From Adiantum capillus-veneris (lineage: Eukaryota; Streptophyta; Polypodiopsida; Polypodiales; Pteridaceae), in contig CM043942.1 of assembly GCA_014529385.2 (NCBI GenBank), positions 63,893,184 through 63,957,183 of the forward strand: a DNA stretch of 64,000 nucleotides, given 5' to 3'. Every line of letters begins with the position of its first letter. Positions within the stretch are counted from its first letter, which is position 1. Shown in pieces: positions 1 to 12,139 of this stretch. The notes beneath the pieces are model-generated. The model was given only the letters and a program-made list of their open reading frames with translations. It had not been told where the DNA came from and did not search any database. The position numbers were made by a program, and so were the translations under genes.

Positions 1-371
1 GGCATGACATGTGCCCTAGAAATGCTGCAGAAAAATTGAAAACAAAGAGTTGAACACAAGCATTGCTTGCAAAAAAATGAGAGTCTACATGCAATTAACA
101 AACTTACGCATTGGAAGTGTCAAGTGCAAGAATCAACTCTGCTTCTTTTGCTCTGGACAACTCAAGGAATTGGCAATGAACACTAACATGGTATTGACCA
201 TTGTCCGAGTACCCTATCACACACAAAAAATCATCATTTGTAAAAACAAAGCTTTACAACAAAAGAGTGAAAAGGTTGAAAGATCTTACTATCTTTGATT
301 CTCTTCCACCATGTTTTTAGCCTATGGTTTCCATCCCATACCAGAAACTTTTTTCCTTTGAGCTCCTGCCA
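1..371. other. No gene recognised at the left edge
   Basis: Only short open frames without recognisable motifs are visible. The stretch could be the 3' flank or a further downstream exon of the minus-strand gene that follows, because the stop codon of that gene lies directly at 372-374 and a possible donor (GGTAGAT) overlaps it. Nothing else is supported. Confidence 0.4.
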
Positions 372-1424
372 TTATCTACCAAGTGATCTCTCGAACTCAG
401 CATTTCTTTCCCGCCAAAGTGGTCCCCATTCCTCCAAATCCGCTGCGGTCACGGGAATGATATCTCCTCTAGAATCCCCAACGGACACAAGGAAATGCCC
501 CATAGTTTCTAAATACCCAGCAGAATCAAATGAGGAAATGAGCCATTCTACATCATCTCTAGCAAACCTAATAGCCTCATGCACCATGAGTCGACAAAGT
601 GGAACCGGAGGAGGCAATGTCTTCTTCTTTACATAAAACTGACTTAGAACATCTTTCATCAAGCCAAGCGAAATTTGCTTGCCTAGGTGTTTGGAATGCT
701 TATTCTCCTCATCCCCTTCAGGATCACTATCTTCTTCATTGTCATGATGATCTTCAATGTGAACATTGGTCTCTGCATAGAGATAACAAGTGAAAAACAT
801 TCAATTGTCCAAAAACATATGCAATTAGGATTAGATAGTGTAAAGTATTTAATTTACAAAAATTTTGCCAGAGTCTCCTTTGTACGGAGACAACTTTAAA
901 AAAAAAAACCGCACACCCTATGTAGGGCTCTCACATGAGATTTAAGGACCTTTTCTCCAACATAAACAAAAACAATACTTAATATTTTCTCTTGCAACTA
1001 TCAATGGTATGTATATAAAAAATGGTTCACCCTTTCTTACTCTCCCACATGGTTATTAATTACCAAACTTTCCAAACGAAAAAGAACGTCCATCAAATTT
1101 AACAATCTACCATTGAAAAATTTATAATATAAACTATTGACATAAAATTATAGCATACACTCATAATTTACCTGTGATCTCTACGTCATCTTCGATGTTG
1201 TTGGAGTCTTCATCAACTTGAGCCTCATCATCAATAAAAACACACCTTTTGAGAATCCTGTTCTTTTTATTTGGTGGAGTGTCCAAATGTCGGACTCGTG
1301 ATGATGTCTCCTGATCGATAGCTCCCTTTGGTATACAACTGGACCTAAGCTTCATGCTCACTTGACGGTTGCTAAAAGGAGAGACTGGAGGTTTTCTTTT
1401 CTTGCTATCCCTCTTTGGTGCCAT
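372..1424 (-). CDS. Two-exon hypothetical protein with a basic N-terminus and an acidic middle
   Basis: Two minus-strand open frames can be joined by a clean intron. Exon 1 runs from the ATG at 1424 to 1172, where the exon ends ATCACAG followed by the donor GTAAAT. The intron spans 1171-773 and ends in CTATGCAG. Exon 2 starts at 772, and the phase-1 junction codon becomes GAG, matching the frame of the second open reading frame, which ends with TAA at 372-374. The predicted protein is about 218 residues. It opens with a Lys/Arg-rich stretch (MAPKRDSKKRKPP) that resembles a nuclear localisation signal. An Asp/Glu-rich stretch follows on both sides of the junction, and then a more globular C-terminal part (HEAIRFARDDVEWLISSFDS) that I do not recognise. 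Function is unknown. The agreement of donor, acceptor and phase is the main evidence that this is a real gene and not chance. More exons beyond 372 remain possible. Confidence 0.55.
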
Positions 1425-1482
1425 TATCTACACAACACATATAATATAGTTTTTAGTTTATATAAGACCACATAAAAAATGC

Positions 1483-1559
1483 AAAAAAAGGGGGAGGTAG
1501 AGCTTCCTCATCATCCGCGTGCCGGCGGATGATGAGGGAGCTCTGCCTCCCCTTTTTTT
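1483..1559. repeat. Hairpin 1 of a shared-core palindrome family
   Basis: A near-perfect inverted repeat. A run of A then GGGGGAGG opens the left arm and CCTCCCC followed by a run of T closes the right arm, with the core CATCATCCGC / GCGGATGATG around a GC-rich centre near 1521. The arms contain GAGCTC-type sites. It is the first of five related hairpins. Confidence 0.8.
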
Positions 1560-1650
1560 GTCGACACAGATGATGGGGGAAAAACATTTTAAAAACCTTA
1601 ACCAAAAGACTATTTCCGTCAACACCATTGACAAAGCTCACCAAATCTAC

Positions 1651-1729
1651 AAAAAAAAGGGGAACGTAGAGCTCTCCAATCATCCGCGCGCGCGGATGAT
1701 GGGATTGCTCTGTCTCCTCTTTTTTTTTT
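1651..1729. repeat. Hairpin 2 of the shared-core palindrome family
   Basis: It has the same core (ATCATCCGCGCGCGCGGAT, centre near 1690) between A-run/GGGG and CTCCTC/T-run arms, with several arm mismatches. It is preceded by CAAAGCTCACCAAAT, the flank that also precedes hairpin 3, so hairpins 2 and 3 belong to a roughly 180-bp direct duplication. Confidence 0.75.
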
Positions 1730-1814
1730 GCGTTTTTGATGTGTTTATTGAACAAATAATTTAGGTTTTATTTCAATAACCTTAAGCAAAAGAATTTTTC
1801 CTACAATACAGTTG

Positions 1815-1930
1815 ACAAAGCTCACCAAATCGACAAAAAAAGGGGGAGGCAGAGCTCCCCCATCATCCGCGCGCGCGGATGATGGGGGAGCTCTGCCTCT
1901 CTCTTTTTTTGTAGATTTGGTGAGCTTTGT
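1815..1930. repeat. Hairpin 3, with paired outer arms
   Basis: The core is the same (CATCATCCGCGCGCG..., centre near 1873). Outside the core the flanks also pair: ACAAAGCTCACCAAAT at 1815-1830 is complementary to ATTTGGTGAGCTTTGT at 1915-1930. The stem is therefore about 55 bp long. Confidence 0.85.
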
Positions 1931-1971
1931 GCTATTTTCATTAATTTTGTGGAGTTAATCCCAAAATTTAA

Positions 1972-2138
1972 TGACATCGATCTGATAGATTGTATGCTTT
2001 AATCCAAAATTTCCAAAAAAAGGGGGGGAGGCAGAGCTCCCCCATCATCCGCGTGCGCGGATGATGGGGGAGTTCTGCCCTCCCCCCCTTTTTTTGGTAA
2101 TTTCTGATTAAAGCATACAATTTATCAGATAGATGTCT
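1972..2138. repeat. Hairpin 4, with different paired outer arms
   Basis: The shared core (centre near 2055) is flanked by a different outer stem. TGATAGATTGTATGCTTT on the left pairs with AAAGCATACAATTTATCA on the right with few mismatches, over about 30 bp. The outer stem is unrelated to that of hairpin 3. Confidence 0.85.
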
Positions 2139-2192
2139 TATGAACACCAAAATCATTTTGAACTAGAACTTGAAGAAAGCCAGTCATCGTAA

Positions 2193-2310
2193 GAAGATAG
2201 ACCGCAGAGAACCGTTCAACGCGGAAAAAAAGGGGGGCGCGCGCGGATGATAGGCGGGCTCTACACCCCCCTTTTTTTCCGCGTTGAACGGTTCTCTACG
2301 GTCTATCTTC
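2193..2310. repeat. Hairpin 5, half core with a third kind of outer arm
   Basis: The left half of the shared core is missing: the A-run/GGGGGG passes straight into CGCGCGCGGATGAT. The outer arms (GAAGATAGACCG, CCGTTCAACGCGG and their complements at 2279-2310) pair over about 30 bp with one or two mismatches. Confidence 0.8.
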
Positions 2311-2327
2311 CGGCGCCGCAACAACAA

Positions 2328-3130
<803 letters not shown>

Positions 3131-3174
<44 letters not shown>
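3131..3174. repeat. (AT)n microsatellite left of the pentamer array
   Basis: About 22 AT units, followed by degenerate TATAC/TATAG sequence up to about 3262. Confidence 0.95.
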
Positions 3175-3176
<2 letters not shown>

Positions 3177-3272
3177 TCTATATACTATATAGTCTATTTA
3201 CTATATACTTTTTACTGTAAGTATAACAGTATATACTATATAATCTATGTATACTATATAACGTACTGTAGT

Positions 3273-4312
3273 GCTACTGGACTGGATTGGACTGGACTGG
3301 TATTGGACTGAACTTATCCTCGACTAGACAGGACTAGTACTGGACTGAACTTATCCTGGATTGGGATTGGTACTGGAGTGGACTTATCCTGTACTGGTAC
3401 TAGTACTGGATTGTACTAGTACTAGCAATGGATTGGAATTGGAGCTGGTACTGGTATTGTATTGGACTAGACTTGACTGATACTGGATTGGACTAGTACT
3501 GGATTGGACTGATACTGATACTGAACTAAACTTGACTGGTACAATACAGCTACTGGACTGGACTGGATTGATACTTGACTGGACTGGGACACGACTGGTA
3601 CTGGGTGGACTAGTACTCGATTGAACTTCACTGGTATTGGACTGGACTGGTATTGTACTGGACTGGACTGCTACTAGACTGGACTTGATTGGTACTGGAT
3701 TGGACTGGTACTGTACTACTACTGGACTGGATTGGACTGGACTTGATTGGTACTGGACTGGACTGGTACTGTACTGCTACTAGACTGGACTTGATTGGTA
3801 CTGGACTGGACTGGTACTGTACTGCTACTGGACTGGACTGAACTGGACTTGATTGGTACTGGACTGGACTGGTACTGTACTGCTACTAGACTAGACTAGA
3901 TTGGTACTGGACTGGACTGGTACTCTACTGGTACTGGACTAGACTAGATTGGTACTGGACTGGACTGGACTTCACTGGTACTGGGTGGACTAGTACTGGA
4001 TTGGACTTGACTGGTACTGGACTGGACTACACTGGACTTGATTGGTACTGGACTGGACTGGACTGGACTAGTACTGTACTACTACTGGACTGGACTTGAC
4101 TGGTACTGGGTGGACTAGTACTGGATTGGACTTGACTGGTACTCGACTGGACTACACTGGATTGGACTGGTACTGGACTGGACTGGTATTGTACTGGACT
4201 GGACTAGTACTGGACTGGACTAGGCTAGACTGCTACTAGACTGGACTTGATTGGTACTGACTGGACTAGTACTGTACTGCTACTGGACTGGACTGGCCCG
4301 GTACTGGTGCTG
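3273..4312. repeat. Degenerate ACTGG pentanucleotide array
   Basis: About 1 kb built from 5-bp units, mostly CTGGA, CTGGT, CTAGT, TTGGA and CTGTA variants of an ACTGG unit. The 5-bp register is kept across most substitutions. Longer blocks of roughly 45-65 bp recur several times between 3680 and 3900 (ACTTGATTGGTACTGGA followed by CTGGTACTGTACTGCTACT), which suggests higher-order copying. AT-rich (TA)n tracts bound it on both sides. It does not resemble the plant telomere heptamer. Confidence 0.9.
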
Positions 4313-4586
4313 GTATAATGTAATGTAACTATATATAATATATACTTAAATACCATATTATATATATATATATATATATACATATATTATAAATAATTTT
4401 TAAAACATCGTATATTTTATAACTCCTATGTTCAATTTTTTAATATGCGCGTATTTTGGGAGATTTTGAAAGCTCGATAGGTGAACAGATGGATTTGACA
4501 ACATGCTGATTCAAATGTATCTTAATGGCTATGACTGTGCATATCTTAAACAGTGAATATTCCAAATCTATTTAGAACAGTTTTCA
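4313..4586. other. AT-rich right flank of the pentamer array
   Basis: It contains an imperfect (TA)n tract at about 4355-4390. No gene was seen. Confidence 0.5.
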
Positions 4587-7500
4587 ATGAATGAATTAAA
4601 TTTCGAATATTTTTCAATGAACGCAGCAGTAACTTTTTGCAGCTGCATGCTTTTACACTTTCTTTGTACCTTATGCACATTCTCTTCCTTCTCTTTTCCT
4701 CATTTTTTAAACCTCAAGTATTATTCCTCCCTGTCTGTCTCAAACATGACAGCTACAACTACAGCAATGCTTTCATGGACGATTAATGGTGCTCATATGG
4801 ATTATAGAGTCTCATTAAGAAATGGAGAGATTCTACTTAATGAATATTTTCTTCAAAGCCTATTGCCTCCTTCTATTCAGTTTGAAGGCTTGCAAGTAGT
4901 CGTTCAGACAGGGAGCTCTGAGTCTAAGGTCAATGTGTTGCCTAGATGGGATCATGAAGATCAAAAGCATTACCTTCTTGACCATTCTCTGTCCTCAGCT
5001 TACCACATTCTTCATTCAGATGGCTATGTTTATGTGGCTGACAGTTTAGAAACAAATGAAGAAGTCGGTGATTCTTCTATGTTCGCTACACCATGTAACA
5101 AAAGCTCGACTCCATCACATTTAAATGTTGATATTGATGAAGGTACATACACAATTGTTTTGGAGACAGTGGAACTAACCAGGTCACCAGGACCCTTTCA
5201 AGACACACAAGATGGGGTGGATCATACAATGCAGGAGTATTCAAAGGATATATCCATCATTTCATGGATGAAAGACAAAGGTAAATCGTGCAGGTTGTCT
5301 AAACTTTTAGAGATTTGTGGAACTCCCAAAAAGGTTGACGAGCTCCCAAATTTTTATAATGACAATGTTTGTTTCGAGATTCCTCCAATTCACAACAATA
5401 AAAGGATGCTCGGTATGGAGCAGAAGTACGACGGTCACCTTTGGTCTCGCCCAACATCGACCAACATGGCCATAGATTGCACCGTGCGTTTGAGTTATTG
5501 TCTTGGAAGCCTTCAATATTGTAGAGTGACATGCCCTTTTTACCTTGGTGAAAGGAAATACAATGATGCCTTCTTTCATGGACATCTGGACAAACAAATC
5601 AGCATGGGCTATCCTGCTAGCGAAGGTAAATCTAAAATAACCTTCCACTATTGTGACAGAACGGTCACTTGTTCAAATGTTTGCAAGTGTATGATCTATT
5701 ATGTGATGCCAAAGGAAACAACAATAACACGTTTGGTGATCCATCTGGGAGTGCATGACCACAATGTACAGCCAGGTACTAGAAGGGAAGCTCTTGAAAA
5801 AGTGCTCAATCTTGTTAAGACAGTTTTAAAGATTGAGAAGGGGGGTCCTAGAAAAGTACAGATGTTAGTTGCTCGTCAAATGCTATTTCAATCATTGACT
5901 AAAGAAGATGATTTAGAAGCCACTGATGTAGAGCTTAACCATTTTCTTGAGGAAATGATGCCCCTTGTTCAAAATAGGGGATTCAAAAGTATTTTGTCAA
6001 ATGAGAAAGCTAAACAGGGTCAGGTTGTTGGTGATGGATACGACAATATACTATTGCGTGACAGAAACAGTGTGTTTTTCCATTCTTTCATGGAAGTCGT
6101 TTTCCAGGCCAAGGTGGACCTAACGACAAATGTTATGTATTCAAAATGTCCACAAAAGGACCTGCTTCTGGAGTTGAACTAGTCAATAGAATGAGGCGAG
6201 GAGGGACAGGAGATTTGAGTAGTGCCTGGGTGCACTTTGATCATACTTATCGAATTGAAGGATGGGCAACTATGTCCTGCTCGGTTTATGATCCTGGGTA
6301 AGTGAATTTATAAAAATATGTTAGATAGCATGTTTGATATAAGACACATGTTATTACTTATTTGTTCTATGTGTACATCATGTGAGCATTGCAAGTGATT
6401 GCAATATGTGAATGTAAAGAAGAAGACGAAGAAACACAAATCTTGTTTTGGAGAAATTTAAACACAGTTATGGAGAGGTGTGGGCATGAACCAACAGACT
6501 TTGTTGGATTTATGTCTGATGAAGCTGGGGCTAATTGGCTAGCAATACGAGTTGTATACAATGGTGGACGGCATAATGTAATGGAGGGAAGGGAGCGCTC
6601 GTGTCTTTTCCATTGGGAGCAGAGTCTACACAAACATACAAAAAAACATGTCGCTACAGATAGACAAATGCATCACATTGAAATGTGTGAAGCATGGCGC
6701 TTAGCAAAGAGTACAAATGAGGCCTCTCGTATAGCTTCCACAATACGAGAATGGTGGGTGAAATATGTGATAGGGGATAATAAAAAGGCTTTAGAGAGAT
6801 GGTTTAATTGGTGGGAGCAACGGATTGCCCATTGGGGAAGGGCTGAGACAATGGTATATCAATCATTTTTTTGGTTCTTATTAAATACTTGAAAACAGAG
6901 ATTTACATTTATATGGTACAAAGAGACAGTAAAACGAAAGAAGAAAACATGTGAAGTCGGTACAAGCTCACATAAACCTGGATATGTAATGGAAGAAAGA
7001 CAACGAAAAACCAGAGGGAGACCACAGAGTATACATTTTGATAGAGAGGATAATGAAGAAGTATATGTTGTCACTGACAGTGAAGTAGGAGATAGCATTC
7101 CAGTGCAGCCTGGGGAGAATTCAACAAGGTGTATTCAAGAGGTCCAAGTTTCCCATGAAGAGTGGGCTTTACGAAGGATGCCAGCCAATTGCATGAGGAA
7201 ATGTTTTGGAATGGTAGGGAAGAAAAGTTGTGGTAACAAATTACAAAGCCGTAATGTGGGAATGGTTGCTCCTTGTTTTTGGTCTAAGAGAACTTTTAAA
7301 GACAAGAAAATTGCACAGTGGATATGGTTCTGCAATTATGAAGTAGGCCACACACAAAAAGTACAGAGGCAAGTTAAATTCTTACCTGTCGTTCCTACTT
7401 TCTGGCAAGTGGATATTGGAACCAATTTATCAAAGGAAGAGAGTGACAGCTTGGTACAAAGTGGATTTAATTTGCAGATTTTGCAACACCACTACGACGC

Positions 7501-7914
7501 ATGAACAATACAAATGCTACTCTTACACAAGGAGGCTCCAATAGTAGCAGGAAGCATAAGTGGAGACATGGTATTTCCAAAGAAGCGCAAAAGAGATTGG
7601 AATCAGCTGCAAGCATGGTTGCAACTTTCTTGGACGAGAAATTAGAAAGTGAACAACACATAGTTTTTCAAATATTGACAGAGAGGTGTTATGATGTACA
7701 CATTAAGGTAGAACCTAGTTGCACCTGTCCTGATTTTCAGAAGAGAGAATCTACACATAAAGCGTTTTTGGCATGTAAGCACATGTACTATGTGTATGTA
7801 CATATTCTAGGGCTTCAACCAAAAGAGCACATGGTCATTCATCAGCCTGCACTAACTCCCACAGACCTTGCATTTGTATTAGGGCAAACCCGCAAGATAA
7901 AGCCTGTGGTGTAG
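4587..7914 (+). pseudogene. MULE-like transposase gene (zinc finger, DDE core, SWIM), intron-containing and frame-disrupted
   Basis: The plus-strand pieces together resemble a Mutator-like (MULE) transposase. The first frame runs from 4587, with a more likely ATG at 4746, to 6182. It carries a WRKY/FLYWCH-type zinc-finger candidate: Cys residues in RVTCPFYLGE and NVCKCMIYY, then the His pair of HLGVHDH. A shifted frame near 6150 continues with AWVHFDHTYRIEGWATMSC, whose Asp is a candidate first catalytic residue. It reaches a textbook donor CCTGG|GTAAGT at 6297/6298. The segment 6389-6890 holds FMSDEAGANW (candidate second Asp) and the Cys-His pair of CLFHWEQSL, as in MULE DDE cores. The last frame (7501-7914) carries the SWIM signature CTCPDF...CKH. 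Between them, 6989-7504 is rich in Cys and Lys. No acceptor that restores phase was found after 6298, and at least two frame changes are needed. I saw no terminal inverted repeats. It may be decayed, or a more complex spliced gene. Confidence 0.7.
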
Positions 7915-8327
7915 TGAGTCTAAATCTTAGAGATTGCCCTGTAGAGGTATGCATTGAAGTAGATTTCTCTTTTGTATTAGATGTGGAGTAGCTTTTCTAG
8001 ACATATGAGACTTTATTTCTCCTTTTAGTAAGAGAAGCATGATTTGTGGTATCTATCTAGACAATTGTACAAGCTCAAAATTAGGGCTTTTGGAATCTTG
8101 TACATGTTTTTGGTGTGTATCGTTAAAAGAGACTCAAAATCTTAAGCCAATTTTTTGTGAGATTATATATCTTTTTGGTCGTGTATAATATTTTGATGTC
8201 TTTGTTTTGGATTAATTTTTTGTGTCGTTAGAAAAGGCTCTAAATCTAAAATCAAAAAGCTCGCAAAATTGGGTTTGATTGCAAAAGCTCGAAATTGAAA
8301 GCTCGCAAAAAAAACGCACTCGGTTAG
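7915..8327. other. AT-rich 3' flank of the MULE-like gene
   Basis: No gene was seen. It contains repeated phrases such as AAAGCTCG and long T-rich runs. It could be 3' UTR. Confidence 0.4.
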
Positions 8328-8720
8328 GTGGTGCTAGTGCCTGGAGTTCATTTCTATAGCTGGAATGGAGTGCTCCTTATCACTACACGGACGTACTTGT
8401 CTGTCATGTTTAGTTACCTCCCTTGGGTGTTGATTGCCTGAAAACAGGTTTTGGGTAGTGAGCATCCTCATGAAGGGTTTAGATGATGCAAGTGTTTGGA
8501 GCTCATTTCTATGGTTGGAATGGAGCACTTCTTATCACTACACTGAAGTAGTTGTTTTTTATGTTTAGTTACCTTCCTCGGGTGTCTATCCATCTAGAAA
8601 CAGGTTTGGATAGGGAGCATCCTTGTGAGGGTTAGATGGTGCAAGTGCCTGGGGCTCATTTCTATGGTTGGAATGGAGTGCTCTTGATCACTACACTGGC
8701 ATACTTGTCTACCCATTTCT
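8328..8720. repeat. About 150-bp tandem repeat, two and a half copies
   Basis: Copies start near 8331, 8483 and 8636. Each contains GGTGCAAGTGCCTGG-type sequence, TCATTTCTATGGTTGGAA, TTATCACTACAC, and (in the first two) AAACAGGTTT and GAGCATCCT. Copies differ by scattered substitutions. The third stops after ATACTTGTCTACC. Confidence 0.85.
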
Positions 8721-8863
8721 CTTGCTGAAATTAAAATTTTACTTCTTTTTGCTTTATGTTTATATGTATATTATTTTACTTTGTTATACAAATTTTCATT
8801 TTTTTTTCAAAAACCTAATATTTTTACAATTGTATGAATGTATAGGTGGCTTGTGAAATTGTC

Positions 8864-10150
<1,287 letters not shown>

Positions 10151-10600
10151 GCAACGATGTAAACATAGATAGCACTATAGGTTAACACTCCATTGAGGTG
10201 CAAAACAATTGAATGTAATGTAAACCCTTTTTTGTGACTTTATACCACAGGTTTTTAAGTTAATTGTCATTTAACAAGGTAATCTAAGTACTATCATTTA
10301 TGAATTTGAAAAGTATCATAAATTTTGTTTGCAATTCCAATGGGAGACTTTATACACTTTGCATTTATAACATTGCTTTATGCACCAAGGAAGACTATCA
10401 AACCTTCACAGATCAATTTACCAACATTCAAAAAGTCACAACAAGTTTTACAAGGCTCAATGTTTGCAATGGGAGAGATATACAAGGATCATAACAGTCA
10501 TTGCAATCCAGTGCATGTTGAGATGTTTACAATTTACAAAGATAAATGCAAATTATCCAAAATAGAGTCTATCTCCCTTGCAGTTGCTGCCAATAAGCAT
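10151..10600. other. No gene recognised
   Basis: AT-rich sequence with short frames lacking known motifs. It lies between the hAT remnant and the minus-strand RING-like remnant. Confidence 0.4.
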
Positions 10601-11482
10601 TGATAGTCTTTCTCCATTTTGAACATGGAATACATGCGGCTCATCAATCAGAGCCTTGCAAATGTGGCACTCTTTTTTATTTACCATGTTTTACATGAGA
10701 CATGGAAAATGATACATGTGGCCACAAGCTATTCTATAGTGTCCACTCCAAATATGGAAAACGTGCCCGCAAACCGGGCAAGAGCCCACTGCATCCGAAG
10801 TGTAAGCTAGAGGTGACTGTAATGTGTTAGGATGCTCAATCATTGTCATGATGGAATTTTGTTGAGCCCGGTCCTCCATTTCACGGAGTTCACGCCTGAG
10901 AAGTTTGATATCTCTCTGTAACTCTTTGTTATTGCTTGAGTCCCCTTCCCCCGTCGTCTGTGTGGAGGTACAAAGCTGTTTTTGCAATTCCCTCCACAGT
11001 GTTATGTGTTTGCATAGAGGAGCTAGCCAATGCATATCTTAGCTCCTCTCATGATATTTTGACTGTCTCACTTCGGATATCCAGTATGCTCTTATTGGGG
11101 CTCTACTGCTAAAGTCCACTGGCTCATTTTGAACAAATTGGACGTATAGCATCTTTGCAAACCACAAGGGAAATTCTGTGTGGTTTAGTGTACTCCCTGT
11201 GCATGCAAGGTATAAATCTTTGGCATGCATGCGAATGTTTGGCACAACACACTTATCCAACTTCCATCTTCCCTTGCGGATAGAAAAGTCAGACACATTT
11301 GGCCATGCTTTCTTAACCATATCTGTGGTGACGTCTTTGTTGATCTCTTTCCATTTCTTACCATTTTCTGGCACCCACTCACTGGTCCTTGTGGAAACTC
11401 TCGCTTGGTCATTTAGGCCAGTTGCATCTGAAAGTGCTCGCAAGCGATTGTATGGTTTTTTAGATTTCTCACGCTCGTCCAT
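10600..11482 (-). pseudogene. RING-finger-like protein remnant with two in-frame stops
   Basis: The frame opens at the ATG at 11482 and reads through one TAA (11039-11041) and a second TAA (about 10691) without changing frame. The N-terminal part contains EWVPENGKKWKEINKD and PNVSDFSIRKGRWKLD, a Trp- and Lys-rich domain I do not recognise. The part after the first stop has a predicted coiled coil (KELQRDIKLLRRELREMEDR). It is followed by CPVCGHVF, then CGHMYHFPCL and, after the second stop, CHICKAL. The spacing Cys-x2-Cys ... Cys-x-His-x2-His-x2-Cys ... Cys-x2-Cys matches a RING domain of E3 ubiquitin ligases. The two stops suggest a pseudogene. Alternatively, introns remove them, though no convincing splice sites were found. 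Confidence 0.5.
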
Positions 11483-11579
11483 ACTTGGGACAAACACGTT
11501 TACACTATCTCAATGTGCAATAGAACTTAAGTTTGCATCGCAAATACAATTGCAAATCCAATGGTACACCTTGGTTTAA

Positions 11580-11945
11580 GTTATCAAAACACACCACATT
11601 CTGTATTAATAACTTTGCACCATGAGTCCATCATTCCAAAAAGCCTTTACTTGCAAATATAGTGCCCAAATTTCAACAAAAACTATAACAACACATTACA
11701 TTTTGCATTGATTTCTTTGTACCATGATGCCATTATTAAAAGACAAATTTAGTTGCAAATAGATGTCCAAATTGCAATAGGAAATATCACAATACACCAC
11801 ATTCTGTATTAATTGCTTTGATCCGTTATTATAAAAAGACTTCAATTTTGAATACAACTTCCAAAATTTAACAAAAAAATTCACAATACACCACATTGTG
11901 TATTAATCGCTTTGCACCACGACTCCATCATTTTAAAAAGGTACA
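11580..11945. repeat. About 100-bp tandem repeat, three to four copies
   Basis: Copies begin near 11590, 11690, 11795 and 11889 with ACACCACATTCTGTATTAAT-like sequence, then TGCTTTGCACCA..., TCCATCATT and TTGCAAATA. They are strongly diverged. It lies between the RING-like and kinase-like remnants. Confidence 0.75.
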
Positions 11946-12139
11946 ATTTAACTCAGTGGTCCATGAATAAACAAAAAGCTCCATTTACATTTGTCAGATA
12001 ATCCAAAAAAGACCACCGTTTACAAAAGTGACCAAAGTAAACAAAAATCTAGGCATCATCTCACTAAGCGGACGCAAACAACCTCCAAGTTGAGCTCTAA
12101 CATATCTAAATGCTCACTCATATTTTGCAATGTCTTTCT
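11946..12139. other. Short AT-rich spacer
   Basis: No gene or repeat was recognised between the tandem repeat and the kinase-like remnant. Confidence 0.4.

Noticed and set aside
3273-4312. CRISPR-like or telomere-like repeat array
   Set aside because: There are no spacers of even length and no cas genes. The unit is a pentamer unlike TTTAGGG, and the context is a plant nuclear genome.
11178-11579. 133-residue plus-strand frame
   Set aside because: It overlaps the minus-strand RING-like remnant, which has clearer domain content. It is treated as a shadow.
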